From the NCBI RefSeq assembly GCF_004364865.1, contig NZ_SOAU01000001.1:4000001-4064000 (forward strand): a DNA stretch of 64,000 nucleotides. The letters run 5' to 3'. This DNA comes from Ilumatobacter fluminis. GTDB taxonomy: Bacteria > Actinomycetota > Acidimicrobiia > Acidimicrobiales > Ilumatobacteraceae. Position 1 is the first letter of the stretch. Each line of letters opens with the position of its first letter. Of the stretch, positions 1 through 8,034 are shown piece after piece. Both the position numbers and the translations under genes were made by a program. The notes beneath the pieces were generated by a model. That model saw nothing but the letters and a program-made list of their open reading frames with translations, made no database searches and had not been told where the DNA came from.

Positions 1-1289
1 ATCTCCCCACGGTAGACCGTCGCCGCGATGCTGCCCAGGACGGCGGTGCCGAGTGCGATACCCAACTCGTTCGCCGTCTCCGACACCGACGCACCGGCAC
101 CGGCCCGCTCGGGCGGCAGCGCCGACATCACACCGTCGACCGCGACGGCCATCGCAGCGCTGAGTCCGGCGTTGAGGACCAGGATCGACCCGACGATCTG
201 GGCAGTCGACGAGTCGGCGCCCACGATCGACAGCAGGAAGAAGCCGACGGCACCCGCGGTCAGCCCGAGCGAGATCACCCGGAACGTGCCGATCCGGCGA
301 GCAGCAGCGGGCGCCGAGAGGGTGACGAGGATCGTGGCGGCGACCGACGGCAGCAGGCTCAGGCCGGCACGGAACGCCGACATCCCGGTGACGAGTTGCA
401 GGTGCTGGGCGACGAAGTACATCGATCCCGAGAACCCGAAGCAAGCCACGAGGTTGCCGCTGATCGCCATCGTGAAGCGCGGGATCCGGAACAGGCCGAC
501 GTCGATCATCGGGTCGTCGAGTCGCTGCTGACGGCGGACGAAGCGGTAGCCGCCGACGAGGCCGACAGCGAGCGTGATCCAGGCGACCGTGGACGTGCCG
601 TGTTCGGCGAACGACTTCATCGCGTACACGACCGAGAACATCGCGACCATCGACAGGACGGCACTCGGAATGTCGAACGGCTGCGGATCCGGGTCGCGCG
701 ACTCGGGGAGGAGCCGGGGACCGACGACGAGCAGCAGCGCGGTGACGGGAACACCCACGAGGAACACCGAGCCCCACCAGTAGTGATCGAGGAGGAAGCC
801 GCCGACGATGGGTCCGATCGCCGCGCCGACGGAGAAGGCGACGGCCCAGATCGCAATCGCCATCTGCCGTTCCTGGTCGTCGGTGAACACGTTGCGGATG
901 AGGGCCAGGGTGGACGGCATCAGGGTGGCGCCCGCGACACCGAGCAGTGCGCGAGCAGCGATCAACGCCTCGGCGCTGGGGGCGAACGCGGCCAGGACCG
1001 AGGCGACGCTGAACGCGGCGGCACCGATGAGGAGAAGGCGACGTCGACCGATGCGATCGCCGACGATGCCCATCGTGACCAGGAGCCCGGCGAGGACGAA
1101 CGAGTAGACGTCGATGATCCAGAGCAGCTGCGAGCTCGACGGGGCCAGCGCCGTCGACAGTTCGGGGATCGCGAAGCCGAGGATCGTCGCGTCCATCGAG
1201 ATGATCAGCACCGGCAGGGTGAGCGCGGCAAGCGCCAACCACCGATTCTGATCACGCTCCACCGCCGATTCCACGACCACCTCTCGCAT
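1..1289 (-). CDS. MFS drug exporter, DHA2-like (3' end outside window)
   Basis: Reading the minus strand from an ATG at 1289 gives an open frame to the window edge (about 429 codons), so the C-terminus is missing. The protein starts MREVVVESAVERDQNRWLAL and runs into many hydrophobic helices. It contains the loop GDRIGRRRLLLIGA typical of motif A, and near its visible end GASVSETANELGIALGTAVL, typical of 14-helix DHA2 exporters (SmvA/QacA-like). It would be a proton-driven inner-membrane efflux pump; the substrate cannot be told. A TATAGT box at 1302-1297 lies 7 nt before the ATG, so the mRNA is probably leaderless. A TetR-type palindrome overlaps this box, but no regulator gene is visible on this side. 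Confidence 0.85.
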   Translation of the reverse strand, partial: MREVVVESAVERDQNRWLALAALTLPVLIISMDATILGFAIPELSTALAPSSSQLLWIIDVYSFVLAGLLVTMGIVGDRIGRRRLLLIGAAAFSVASVLAAFAPSAEALIAARALLGVAGATLMPSTLALIRNVFTDDQERQMAIAIWAVAFSVGAAIGPIVGGFLLDHYWWGSVFLVGVPVTALLLVVGPRLLPESRDPDPQPFDIPSAVLSMVAMFSVVYAMKSFAEHGTSTVAWITLAVGLVGGYRFVRRQQRLDDPMIDVGLFRIPRFTMAISGNLVACFGFSGSMYFVAQHLQLVTGMSAFRAGLSLLPSVAATILVTLSAPAAARRIGTFRVISLGLTAGAVGFFLLSIVGADSSTAQIVGSILVLNAGLSAAMAVAVDGVMSALPPERAGAGASVSETANELGIALGTAVLGSIAATVYRGE

Positions 1290-1298
1290 GATCGAAAC

Positions 1299-1318
1299 TA
1301 TACCGGCCAGACGGTTTA
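1299..1318. promoter_or_regulatory. TetR-type operator overlapping the -10 box of the MFS gene
   Basis: TATACCG-N6-CGGTTTA is an inverted repeat with 6 of 7 positions matching in the arms. It overlaps the minus-strand -10 box TATAGT (1302-1297), so a bound repressor would block initiation of the MFS exporter gene. The regulator would be a TetR-family protein by analogy with similar exporters; none is encoded in the visible flank, so it may lie beyond position 1. Confidence 0.5.
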
Positions 1319-1337
1319 CCAACACCGGCTACCGTCG

Positions 1338-1514
1338 CGGGTCAGGTGCCAGAGGTGACGACTCGCCCCCGGGGCGAGGCGTGACCGGCGGTCACCTGAC
1401 TCCGGGGTCCCGTGGTCTGGCCAAGCGACTCGTTCCCTGTTCGCGCACCTGCCCCGGGTCAGGTGACCGCCGGTAACGGCTCGTTCCTCGCCGTCACCTC
1501 TGGCACCTGACCCG
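1338..1514. repeat. Intergenic inverted-repeat element, copy A
   Basis: A 177-bp unit bounded by a perfect 23-bp terminal inverted repeat (1338-1360 and 1492-1514; left end CGGGTCAGGTGCCAGAGGTG...). Inside is a second nested pair, around ACCGGCGGTCACCTGACTCC and CGGGTCAGGTGACCGCCGGT, so the whole unit can fold on itself. Related copies lie at 3228-3449, 10377-10556 (inverted) and 33039-33254. This copy fills the gap between the MFS gene (minus) and the acyl-CoA ligase (plus). No open reading frame in it looks real. Confidence 0.85.
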
Positions 1515-1550
1515 TTGGGTTGGCGTCGGGGTCTGCTAGACAACCGCGGC

Positions 1551-3215
1551 ATGGGGATGACGTTCGATGAGGCGGTCGATGCCGTCTGCGCGCCGGGCAC
1601 GATGTTCGAGATCACCGACGGGGAGGTGCACGGTCGGCCGACCACGTTGTTCGTCCACACCCCGCCGAACATCCGCGGATTGTTCGCCATGGCCGCTGGC
1701 CGCACCGACGACTTCATCGTGTTCGAGGACGAACGCTGGACGATGCCCGACGTGCTCGACCACGCCGGCCGCATCGGCCACGCGCTGGTGCACGACCTCG
1801 GCGTCGCGAAGGGCGACCGGGTCGGGATCGCGATGCGCAACTACCCCGAGTGGATCACCGCCTTCACGGCGATCACGTCCATCGGCGCGATCGCCGTCCC
1901 CCTCAACGCCTGGTGGGTGACCGACGAGATCGTGTACGCCGTCAACGACTCGGGGTGCAGTGTGATCCTCTGCGACGAGGAACGGCTCGGTCGCATCGAG
2001 GCGGCGGCCCCGGGCGAGATCGCGGCCCGGCTCGTCACCGTTCGCTGCGGCGAGCGCGATGGCGCCATCCGCCTCGAAGACATCCTGGTCGAGGGCGCCA
2101 CGATGCCCGACGTCGACATCGACCCCGACGACGACGTCACGATCTTGTACACGTCGGGCACGACCGGCTTCCCGAAGGGCGCCGTGTCGACGCACCGAGC
2201 GTTGCTGAGCGCATTGATGTCGTTCGCTGCCCGCGCCGCGGTCAGCGCCGCACGCGAGCCGGCACCGCCCGAGAGCGACGTGCCGGCGCAGAGCGCCATG
2301 ATGCTGTGCGTCCCGCTGTTCCACGTCACGGGTCTCGTCCCGGTCATGCTCGGATCATTCGTCAGCGGCGCCAAGCTCGTGATGACCTACAAGTGGGACC
2401 CCGAGCGGGCGCTCGAACTGATCGAACAGGAACGGGTGACGAACTTCGTCGGTGTGCCGACGATGAGCTGGGACCTGCTGGAGGCGCCATCGTTCGCCGA
2501 GCGCGACACGTCGAGCCTCGTCTCGGTCGGCGGTGGCGGCGCACCGATGCCCGCCGAACTGGTGCGGCGCATCGAGGACAACTTCCCGAACGGTCGCCCC
2601 GGGCTGGGCTACGGCATGACGGAGACCAACGCGTACGGGCCGCAGATCACCGGCGACGACTTCTTGCAACGCCCGACCTCGACCGGTCGACCCGTGCCGA
2701 CGATGGAGGTGCGCGTCACCGATCCCGAGGGGAACCCGCTGCCGCCGAACGAGAAGGGCGAGATCTGGTTCCGCGGCCCGAACCTGATCCGCGGCTACTG
2801 GAACCGTCCGGACGCGACCGCCGACACGATCGTCGACGGGTGGCTACGTTCGGGCGACATCGGGCACCTCGACGAGGAGGGCTGGGTGTACGTCAGCGAC
2901 CGCGCCAAGGACATGGTGTTGCGCGGCGGGGAGAACATCTACTCGGCACACGTCGAAGCGGCGATCTACGAGCACCCTGCGGTGTACGAGGCAGCGGTGT
3001 ACGGCGTGCCGCACGAGCGACTCGGTGAAGAGGTCGCGTGCCATGTGATGGTGAAGCCGGGCGAATCGCTCGAGGCCTCCGAGCTGCAGCAGTTCCTCGC
3101 CGAGCGGCTGGCCAAGTTCGAGATCCCGACCGTGGTCACCGTCGTCGACGAACAACTCCCCCGCAACGCCAGCGGCAAGATCCTGAAGCGCCAACTCCGC
3201 GACTCCCTCACCTGA
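1551..3215 (+). CDS. Acyl-CoA ligase (class I adenylate-forming), copy 1
   Basis: A 554-residue AMP-binding enzyme expected to activate a carboxylic acid (fatty acid or similar) to the acyl-AMP and then the acyl-CoA. The phosphate-binding loop TILYTSGTTGFPKGA is at about 197-211. Later come GYGMTETNAYGP, the GWLRSGDIGHLDEEGW hinge region and the C-terminal catalytic lysine motif PRNASGKILKR. The ATG at 1551 is chosen over an in-frame TTG at 1515 because TAGACA at 1537-1542 stands 8 nt before it (leaderless pattern) and because 1515 abuts repeat copy A. The chain-length preference cannot be read. It is flanked on both sides by the intergenic element, and a fatty-acid or aromatic-acid role is equally possible. 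Confidence 0.9.
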   Translation: MGMTFDEAVDAVCAPGTMFEITDGEVHGRPTTLFVHTPPNIRGLFAMAAGRTDDFIVFEDERWTMPDVLDHAGRIGHALVHDLGVAKGDRVGIAMRNYPEWITAFTAITSIGAIAVPLNAWWVTDEIVYAVNDSGCSVILCDEERLGRIEAAAPGEIAARLVTVRCGERDGAIRLEDILVEGATMPDVDIDPDDDVTILYTSGTTGFPKGAVSTHRALLSALMSFAARAAVSAAREPAPPESDVPAQSAMMLCVPLFHVTGLVPVMLGSFVSGAKLVMTYKWDPERALELIEQERVTNFVGVPTMSWDLLEAPSFAERDTSSLVSVGGGGAPMPAELVRRIEDNFPNGRPGLGYGMTETNAYGPQITGDDFLQRPTSTGRPVPTMEVRVTDPEGNPLPPNEKGEIWFRGPNLIRGYWNRPDATADTIVDGWLRSGDIGHLDEEGWVYVSDRAKDMVLRGGENIYSAHVEAAIYEHPAVYEAAVYGVPHERLGEEVACHVMVKPGESLEASELQQFLAERLAKFEIPTVVTVVDEQLPRNASGKILKRQLRDSLT

Positions 3216-3227
3216 CCCGGGTCCACG

Positions 3228-3449
3228 CGGGTCAGGTGCCAGAGGTGACGGGTGAGGCGCAGCCGAACCCGTTACCGGCGGTCACCTGACTCCGGGGTCC
3301 TGTTGGTCGGCCCGACGACTCGTTCCCTCGGGTTCGCGCGCCGACCCCGGGTCAGGTGATCGACGGTAACGGCTCGTTCCTCGCCGTCACCTCTGACACC
3401 TGACCCGACGCACCCTCGTTCCTCGCCGTCACCTCTGACACCTGACCCG
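3228..3449. repeat. Intergenic inverted-repeat element, copy B, with duplicated right end
   Basis: Same architecture as copy A: left terminal repeat at 3228-3250 and matching right end at 3385-3407. The right end, with about 12 bp of preceding sequence, is then repeated at 3427-3449, a 42-bp tandem shift. It occupies nearly all of the roughly 290-bp gap between the first acyl-CoA ligase and the following SDR, both on the plus strand. Apart from the SDR -10 box at 3496-3501 nothing else is visible in this gap. Confidence 0.83.
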
Positions 3450-3509
3450 GAGTGCGCTCGTCCGACCCGCTTGTTGGTCGCGACGGTCGGGACACTACGG
3501 TCCGGCGGC

Positions 3510-4343
3510 ATGGAACTCGAGAACAGGGTCGTGGTCATCACCGGTGGCGGTTCGGGTATCGGCGAGGCCCTCGCCAAGGCGGCGAACGCGGCCGGTGCTC
3601 GCCACGTGGTCGTCGCCGACCTGCACGGCGCCGAAGCCGAACGGGTCGCTGCCGAGATCGGCGGCACCGGCGTCGAGATCGACGTGCGCGACGAGGCGGC
3701 GATCAAGCAGCTCGTCGACGACACCGAGTCGGCGCAGGGCCCGATCGACCTGTTCGTCTCCAACGCCGGCTACGTCACCACCGCCGGCCTCGAGGACTCC
3801 AACGAGGCGATCCAGAACATGTGGGAAGTGCACTGCATGGCCCACATCTACGCCGCCCGCGCCGTGCTGCCCTCGATGATCGCCCGCGGTGAGGGCTACC
3901 TGCTCAACACGGCGTCTGCCGCCGGACTGCTCACCCAGATCGGATCGCTCGCCTACTCGGTCACCAAGGCCGCCGCGGTCTCGATCGGCGAGTGGATCTC
4001 GGTGAGCCACCATCACCAGGGCATCCGGGTGTCAGTGCTGTGCCCGCAGGCCGTCGCCACCAACATCATCTCGAACAGCCCCGACTACGACGGCTCCGAC
4101 CCCGACCTCGGCGGCAGCGTCGCGAGCGGCGACGGCGTGCTCACCTCCGACGAGGTGGCGCAGAAGTGCCTGGAGGCGATCCGCGACGAGAAGTTCCTCG
4201 TGCTTCCGCACGACGAGGTCGCCACCTACGTCGAGCGCAAGGCGACCGACCGCGACCGCTGGCTCGCCGGCATGCGCCGCTTCCAGACCGCGCTCTACCC
4301 CGACGGCGTGCTGCCGGGCGACGCCATCGCTCCCAAGGTCTGA
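3510..4343 (+). CDS. Short-chain dehydrogenase/reductase (SDR)
   Basis: A 277-residue NAD(P)-dependent oxidoreductase of the classical SDR fold. The cofactor motif TGGGSGIG lies at 11-18, the NAG-type motif is present as SNAGY, and the catalytic YSVTK gives Tyr149 and Lys153. The ATG at 3510 is preferred to an upstream in-frame start at 3471 because the protein then begins immediately before the first beta strand (MELENRVVVITGG) and TACGGT at 3496-3501 lies 8 nt upstream. Substrate unknown. Its position directly after an acyl-CoA ligase suggests lipid or alcohol oxidation, but this is only context. Confidence 0.88.
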   Translation: MELENRVVVITGGGSGIGEALAKAANAAGARHVVVADLHGAEAERVAAEIGGTGVEIDVRDEAAIKQLVDDTESAQGPIDLFVSNAGYVTTAGLEDSNEAIQNMWEVHCMAHIYAARAVLPSMIARGEGYLLNTASAAGLLTQIGSLAYSVTKAAAVSIGEWISVSHHHQGIRVSVLCPQAVATNIISNSPDYDGSDPDLGGSVASGDGVLTSDEVAQKCLEAIRDEKFLVLPHDEVATYVERKATDRDRWLAGMRRFQTALYPDGVLPGDAIAPKV

Positions 4344-4417
4344 GACCACGATCACGTCACCTGAACAGTCGGTGAACGGCACGACCCGGCGGCTCGCCGG
4401 CTCGTAGCCTCGGCGCC

Positions 4418-5659
4418 GTGTCGAGCGGCGAACTGCAACGACGGCTCGGCCTGTCCGACGCCGTGGTGATCGGCGCCGGCTCGATGATCGGCGCCGGTGT
4501 GTTCGCCGCGTGGGCCCCCGCCGCGCGATCGGCCGGCACCGGCCTGCTGCTGGGTCTGGCGATCGCCGCCGTCGTCGCGTTCTGCAACGCCGCCTCCTCG
4601 GCGCAACTCGCCGCGATCCACCCCGAGTCGGGTGGCACCTACGTGTACGGACGCCGACAGCTCGGTGAGACGTGGGGCCACCTCGCCGGGTGGGGGTTCG
4701 TCGTCGGGAAGACCGCGTCGTGCGCTGCCATGGCGCTCACCGTCGGCGCCTACCTCTGGCCGGAGTACGAGCGCTGGGTCGCCGTCGCAGCGGTCGTGGC
4801 CATCACCGCCGTGAACATCGGCGGGTTGTCGCGAACGGTTGCGGTGACGAGGGTGCTGCTCGTCGTGTCGCTGCTCGCACTGACGGCTGTCGTCGTGTCG
4901 GGCTGGACGAGTCCGTCGGCGTCGCTCGGCCGCATCACACCGATCGACGGTGATCTCCACGGCATCATCCAGTCGGCCGGATTCATGTTCTTCGCGTTCG
5001 CCGGCTACGCCCGCATCGCGACGTTGGGTGAGGAGGTTCGCGAACCCGAGGTCACGATTCCGAAGGCGATCCCTCGGGCGTTGGGCGCGGTGCTCGTCGT
5101 GTACGCCGTGGTCGGTGTGACCGCCCTCGCCGTCGTCGACGCCGACCTCCTCGCGCTCACCGACGCACCGCTCCGCCTGGTCGCCGAGGCGGGCGGTCTC
5201 CCGGTGGGCGGCATCGTCCGCATCGGCGCCGGCATCGCTGCCCTCGGCGTGCTGCTCAACCTGATTCCGGGCGTGTCGCGGACCTCACTGGCGATGGCCC
5301 GCAACCGCGAGCTTCCACATTGGTTCGCTCACGTCGACGCCCGACGCTCGCTGCCGATCCGGGCCGAGCTGACCGTCGCAGCGATCGTGATCGGTCTCGT
5401 GGTGCTGCTCGAGATCCGGAGTGCGATCGCCGTGTCCGGCGTCGCCGTCCTGACGTACTACGCGATCACCAACGCGGCAGCGCTCACGCTGACCGAGGCG
5501 CAGCGCCGATGGCCGAAGCCGATCGCCCTCGTCGGCCTCGTCGGCTGCATCGTCCTGATCGCCGCACTCCCGTGGCGTGCCGTCGTGACAGGTGTCGCCG
5601 TCCTCGCCGCCGGCGCGACCGTTCGGCTGGTGACCGCCCGACGGACGTCGTCGGGGTGA
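4418..5659 (+). CDS. APC-superfamily amino-acid permease
   Basis: A 413-residue membrane protein beginning MSSGELQRRLGLSDAVVIGA and continuing GSMIGAGVFAAWAPAARSAG, the helix-1 signature of the amino acid-polyamine-organocation family. About eleven or twelve hydrophobic stretches follow. It should import an amino acid or amine by cation symport or exchange; the substrate is not evident. The GTG at 4418 is supported by TAGCCT at 4405-4410, seven bases upstream, again suggesting a leaderless mRNA. It stands alone between the SDR and the thioesterase, all on the plus strand, without obvious operon overlap. Confidence 0.87.
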   Translation: MSSGELQRRLGLSDAVVIGAGSMIGAGVFAAWAPAARSAGTGLLLGLAIAAVVAFCNAASSAQLAAIHPESGGTYVYGRRQLGETWGHLAGWGFVVGKTASCAAMALTVGAYLWPEYERWVAVAAVVAITAVNIGGLSRTVAVTRVLLVVSLLALTAVVVSGWTSPSASLGRITPIDGDLHGIIQSAGFMFFAFAGYARIATLGEEVREPEVTIPKAIPRALGAVLVVYAVVGVTALAVVDADLLALTDAPLRLVAEAGGLPVGGIVRIGAGIAALGVLLNLIPGVSRTSLAMARNRELPHWFAHVDARRSLPIRAELTVAAIVIGLVVLLEIRSAIAVSGVAVLTYYAITNAAALTLTEAQRRWPKPIALVGLVGCIVLIAALPWRAVVTGVAVLAAGATVRLVTARRTSSG

Positions 5660-5707
5660 CCGATCTCCGCCGTCGACGGGGGGTTCGACGATGAGTACGG
5701 TTCGGCC

Positions 5708-6109
5708 ATGGAGCCGACCGAGTTCGTCCGAACCGCCATGCCGCTGTGTGCCTCCCTCGGCATCGAGGCGACCGTGCTCACGGCCGAACGCGTCGTGTTG
5801 ACGCTCGGCTGGCGCCCTGAGCTGTGTACGAGCAACGGTCTGCTGCACGGCGGGGCCGTCATGGCGTTGGCCGACGCCGCCGGCGGTGCGTGCGCGTTCA
5901 CCAACCTGCCCGAGGGCGCTGTCGGCACGTCGACGATCGAGTCGAAGACGAATTTCCTCGGTGCGATCAGGGAGGGTCAGACGCTGACGGCGACGTCGAG
6001 TCCGCTGCACGTCGGCCGGACGACGATCGTGGTCGAAACCGAGCTCCGCACCGACGAGGGCAAGCTCGTCGGCAAGACCACCCAGACGCAGACGGTGCTG
6101 ACGTCGTGA
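5708..6109 (+). CDS. PaaI-type hotdog-fold thioesterase
   Basis: A 133-residue single hotdog domain. The segment NGLLHGGAVMALADAAGGAC matches the PaaI/YbgC-like helix-loop where HGG and the following acidic residue shape the active site, and the later STIESKTNFLGAIREG strand is also typical of the family. It would hydrolyse acyl-CoA thioesters in the cytoplasm, fitting the acyl-CoA ligases nearby. TACGGT at 5696-5701 is 6 nt before the ATG, so the start is well placed and the message probably leaderless. The exact acyl group is unknown. Confidence 0.87.
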   Translation: MEPTEFVRTAMPLCASLGIEATVLTAERVVLTLGWRPELCTSNGLLHGGAVMALADAAGGACAFTNLPEGAVGTSTIESKTNFLGAIREGQTLTATSSPLHVGRTTIVVETELRTDEGKLVGKTTQTQTVLTS

Positions 6110-6135
6110 CGCCCGGCCGGTGCCACAATGCACCG

Positions 6136-6651
6136 GTGCGATTGGTGGCATTCCTGCGAGGCATCAACGTCGGCAACCGGCGGCCGAAGAAGGACGAGCT
6201 GATCGCTGCCGTCGCCGGCCCCGAGTTCGCCGACGTGTCCACGTATCAGGCGAGCGGCAACCTGCTGTTCACGAGCGAGCTCGAACCGGCGGAGGCCGAA
6301 CCGGTGCTCGAGCAGCGGTTGGAGGCGTCGCTCGGCTACGAGGTGACGTGCTTCGTGCGGTCGGTCGACGAACTCCGCACGCTGCTGGCCGGCATTCCCG
6401 AACCGGGACCCGGGGCCAAGCACGAGATCATCTTCTACAAATCCGACCCCGGCGACGAGGCGCGAGCAGCGCTGGCAGCGACCGCCGGGCCGAACGACAC
6501 CCTCAGCCCGATGGGACGCCAGACCCTGTGGACGCACGTGGGCGGCATGTCGGAGTCGCCGCTGGCGGCACTGACCCCGAGACCCGGCGCGCCCGTCACC
6601 ACGGTCCGCACCGCCGCGACGATCGACCGCATCGTCGACAAATTCACGTGA
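6136..6651 (+). CDS. DUF1697 family protein
   Basis: A 171-residue cytoplasmic protein beginning MRLVAFLRGINVGNRRPKKD, the hallmark opening of the DUF1697 family, followed by TYQASGNLLFTSE and the terminal TVRTAATIDRIVDKF. The family has no settled function. The GTG at 6136 is chosen because the family always begins at this strand; the frame extends upstream to 5824 only as an overlap with the thioesterase gene. CACAAT at 6124-6129 lies 6 nt upstream and may serve as the -10 box. A strong hairpin follows the stop codon. Confidence 0.85.
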   Translation: MRLVAFLRGINVGNRRPKKDELIAAVAGPEFADVSTYQASGNLLFTSELEPAEAEPVLEQRLEASLGYEVTCFVRSVDELRTLLAGIPEPGPGAKHEIIFYKSDPGDEARAALAATAGPNDTLSPMGRQTLWTHVGGMSESPLAALTPRPGAPVTTVRTAATIDRIVDKFT

Positions 6652-6661
6652 CACAACGACG

Positions 6662-6685
6662 AATGGGGTCGGGTACGACCCCATT
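6662..6685. terminator. Bidirectional hairpin terminator between DUF1697 and ilvA
   Basis: A perfect 10-bp stem (AATGGGGTCG paired with CGACCCCATT) with the four-base loop GGTA sits between the two convergent stop codons. It lacks a long T tract, as is common in actinobacteria, but its position and symmetry suit termination from both sides. Confidence 0.7.
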
Positions 6686-6687
6686 GT

Positions 6688-7914
6688 TCAGGTCGTCTCG
6701 GAGCGGACGACTCGGTAGCCCTTGGCTTCGATGGCGTCGACGACGCGATCGGCATGGCGGGCGTCGCGCGTCTCGAGCATCACGTCGATGTTCGTCGCCC
6801 GCGCCGAGATCGGGTCGAACAGCCGACGGTGCTCGATCTCGACGACGTTGGCTCCCGCCGATGCGATCGCCGCCACCAACGGAGCGAGTTGGCCGGGCGT
6901 GTCGCTGACCGCGATCCGCAGGCTCGTGATACGACCCGAGTGAGCCATCTCTCGGAGCAGCACCGAGGCGAGCACCCGGGTGTCGATGTTGCCGCCGGTG
7001 AGCACGAGCGCGACTCGCTTGTCGCGCCACCGGTCGGGGTATTCGAGCAGGGCGGCCAGACCCGCGGCCCCGGCGCCCTCGGCCACGGTCTTCTCGATCT
7101 CGAGGAACAGCGAGATCGAACGCTCGATGGTCGTCTCGGGAACGGCGATCACGTCGTCGACCAGTTCGCGGACGATCGGGACGGTCAGTGAACCGGGTTG
7201 CTTGACGGCGATGCCGTCGGCGATCGTGTCGGCCTTCGACGGGGCGAGCTCGTCGCCGGCGAGTGCGGCGAGCATGCCCGGGTAGGTCTCGGACTGGATG
7301 CCGACGATCTCGACGTTCGGACGATGCGCCTTGACCCATGTGGCGATGCCGGCGATCAGTCCCCCGCCGCCGACCGGGACCATGATCGTGTCGAGGTCGT
7401 CGATCGAGTCGAGGAGTTCGATGCCGACGGTGCCCTGGCCGGCGATCACCGCCGGATCGTTGTACGGATGCACCCAGGTGAGCCCGCGTTCGTCGGCGAG
7501 CCGATCGGCGGTCTCGGACGCCTCCGCGAACGTGGCACCGGCCTGGACGACCTCGGCTCCCAGGGCTTCGGTGTTGGCGACCTTCGCGAACGGCGCCGAC
7601 GCCGGCATGACGATCGTCGCCGGGATGCCGAGTCGACCGGCGTGGTAGGCGACGCCTTGGGCATGGTTACCTGCGCTGAGGGCGATCACACCGCAGGCGC
7701 GTTCGTCGTCGGTGAGGGTGCGGAGCTTGTTCGCCGCGCCGCGGTCCTTGAACGAGGCGGTGAACTGCAGGTTCTCGAACTTGACGACGACGTCGGCGCC
7801 GGTGACGGCGGACAGGGTGCGGGAGTCGGCGATCGGCGTGCGCTCGATGTCACCGGCGATCCGGTCGGCGGCTGCTGCCACGTCGTCGGCCGAGACCGCC
7901 AGTTCCTCGCTCAC
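6688..7914 (-). CDS. ilvA: Threonine ammonia-lyase with C-terminal ACT domain
   Basis: A 408-residue PLP enzyme that deaminates threonine to 2-oxobutanoate, the entry to isoleucine synthesis or threonine catabolism. The PLP lysine is in FTASFKDRGA (Lys56), and the phosphate-binding glycine loop is VPVGGGGLIAG. Residues from about 330 to the end (ITSLRIAVSDTPGQLAPLVA...) form a single ACT domain. This single-ACT layout is shorter than the two-ACT E. coli IlvA and is typical of Gram-positive and actinobacterial forms, so ilvA versus tdcB naming is uncertain. GTG start at 7914. It diverges from lon across a 120-bp intergenic region. Confidence 0.9.
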   Translation of the reverse strand: MSEELAVSADDVAAAADRIAGDIERTPIADSRTLSAVTGADVVVKFENLQFTASFKDRGAANKLRTLTDDERACGVIALSAGNHAQGVAYHAGRLGIPATIVMPASAPFAKVANTEALGAEVVQAGATFAEASETADRLADERGLTWVHPYNDPAVIAGQGTVGIELLDSIDDLDTIMVPVGGGGLIAGIATWVKAHRPNVEIVGIQSETYPGMLAALAGDELAPSKADTIADGIAVKQPGSLTVPIVRELVDDVIAVPETTIERSISLFLEIEKTVAEGAGAAGLAALLEYPDRWRDKRVALVLTGGNIDTRVLASVLLREMAHSGRITSLRIAVSDTPGQLAPLVAAIASAGANVVEIEHRRLFDPISARATNIDVMLETRDARHADRVVDAIEAKGYRVVRSETT

Positions 7915-8034
7915 ACCGCGAACCTATCCCCTGTGGACGGTGCCGGCCCGGGTGCCGCCGGTCACGTCGAAACATCGACATTCTTCGATAGTTGACAGGT
8001 AGCGACTCAGGATTTCTTCCCGTACCGTGACAAC

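Noticed and set aside
396-1358. Plus-strand frame opposite the MFS gene
   Set aside because: It is rich in Arg, Glu and Asp without any family motif, while the minus strand gives a clear membrane exporter.
6662-6685. GGGTAC as a SigF-type promoter
   Set aside because: It is the loop and stem of a terminator between convergent genes, with no start codon at the right distance.
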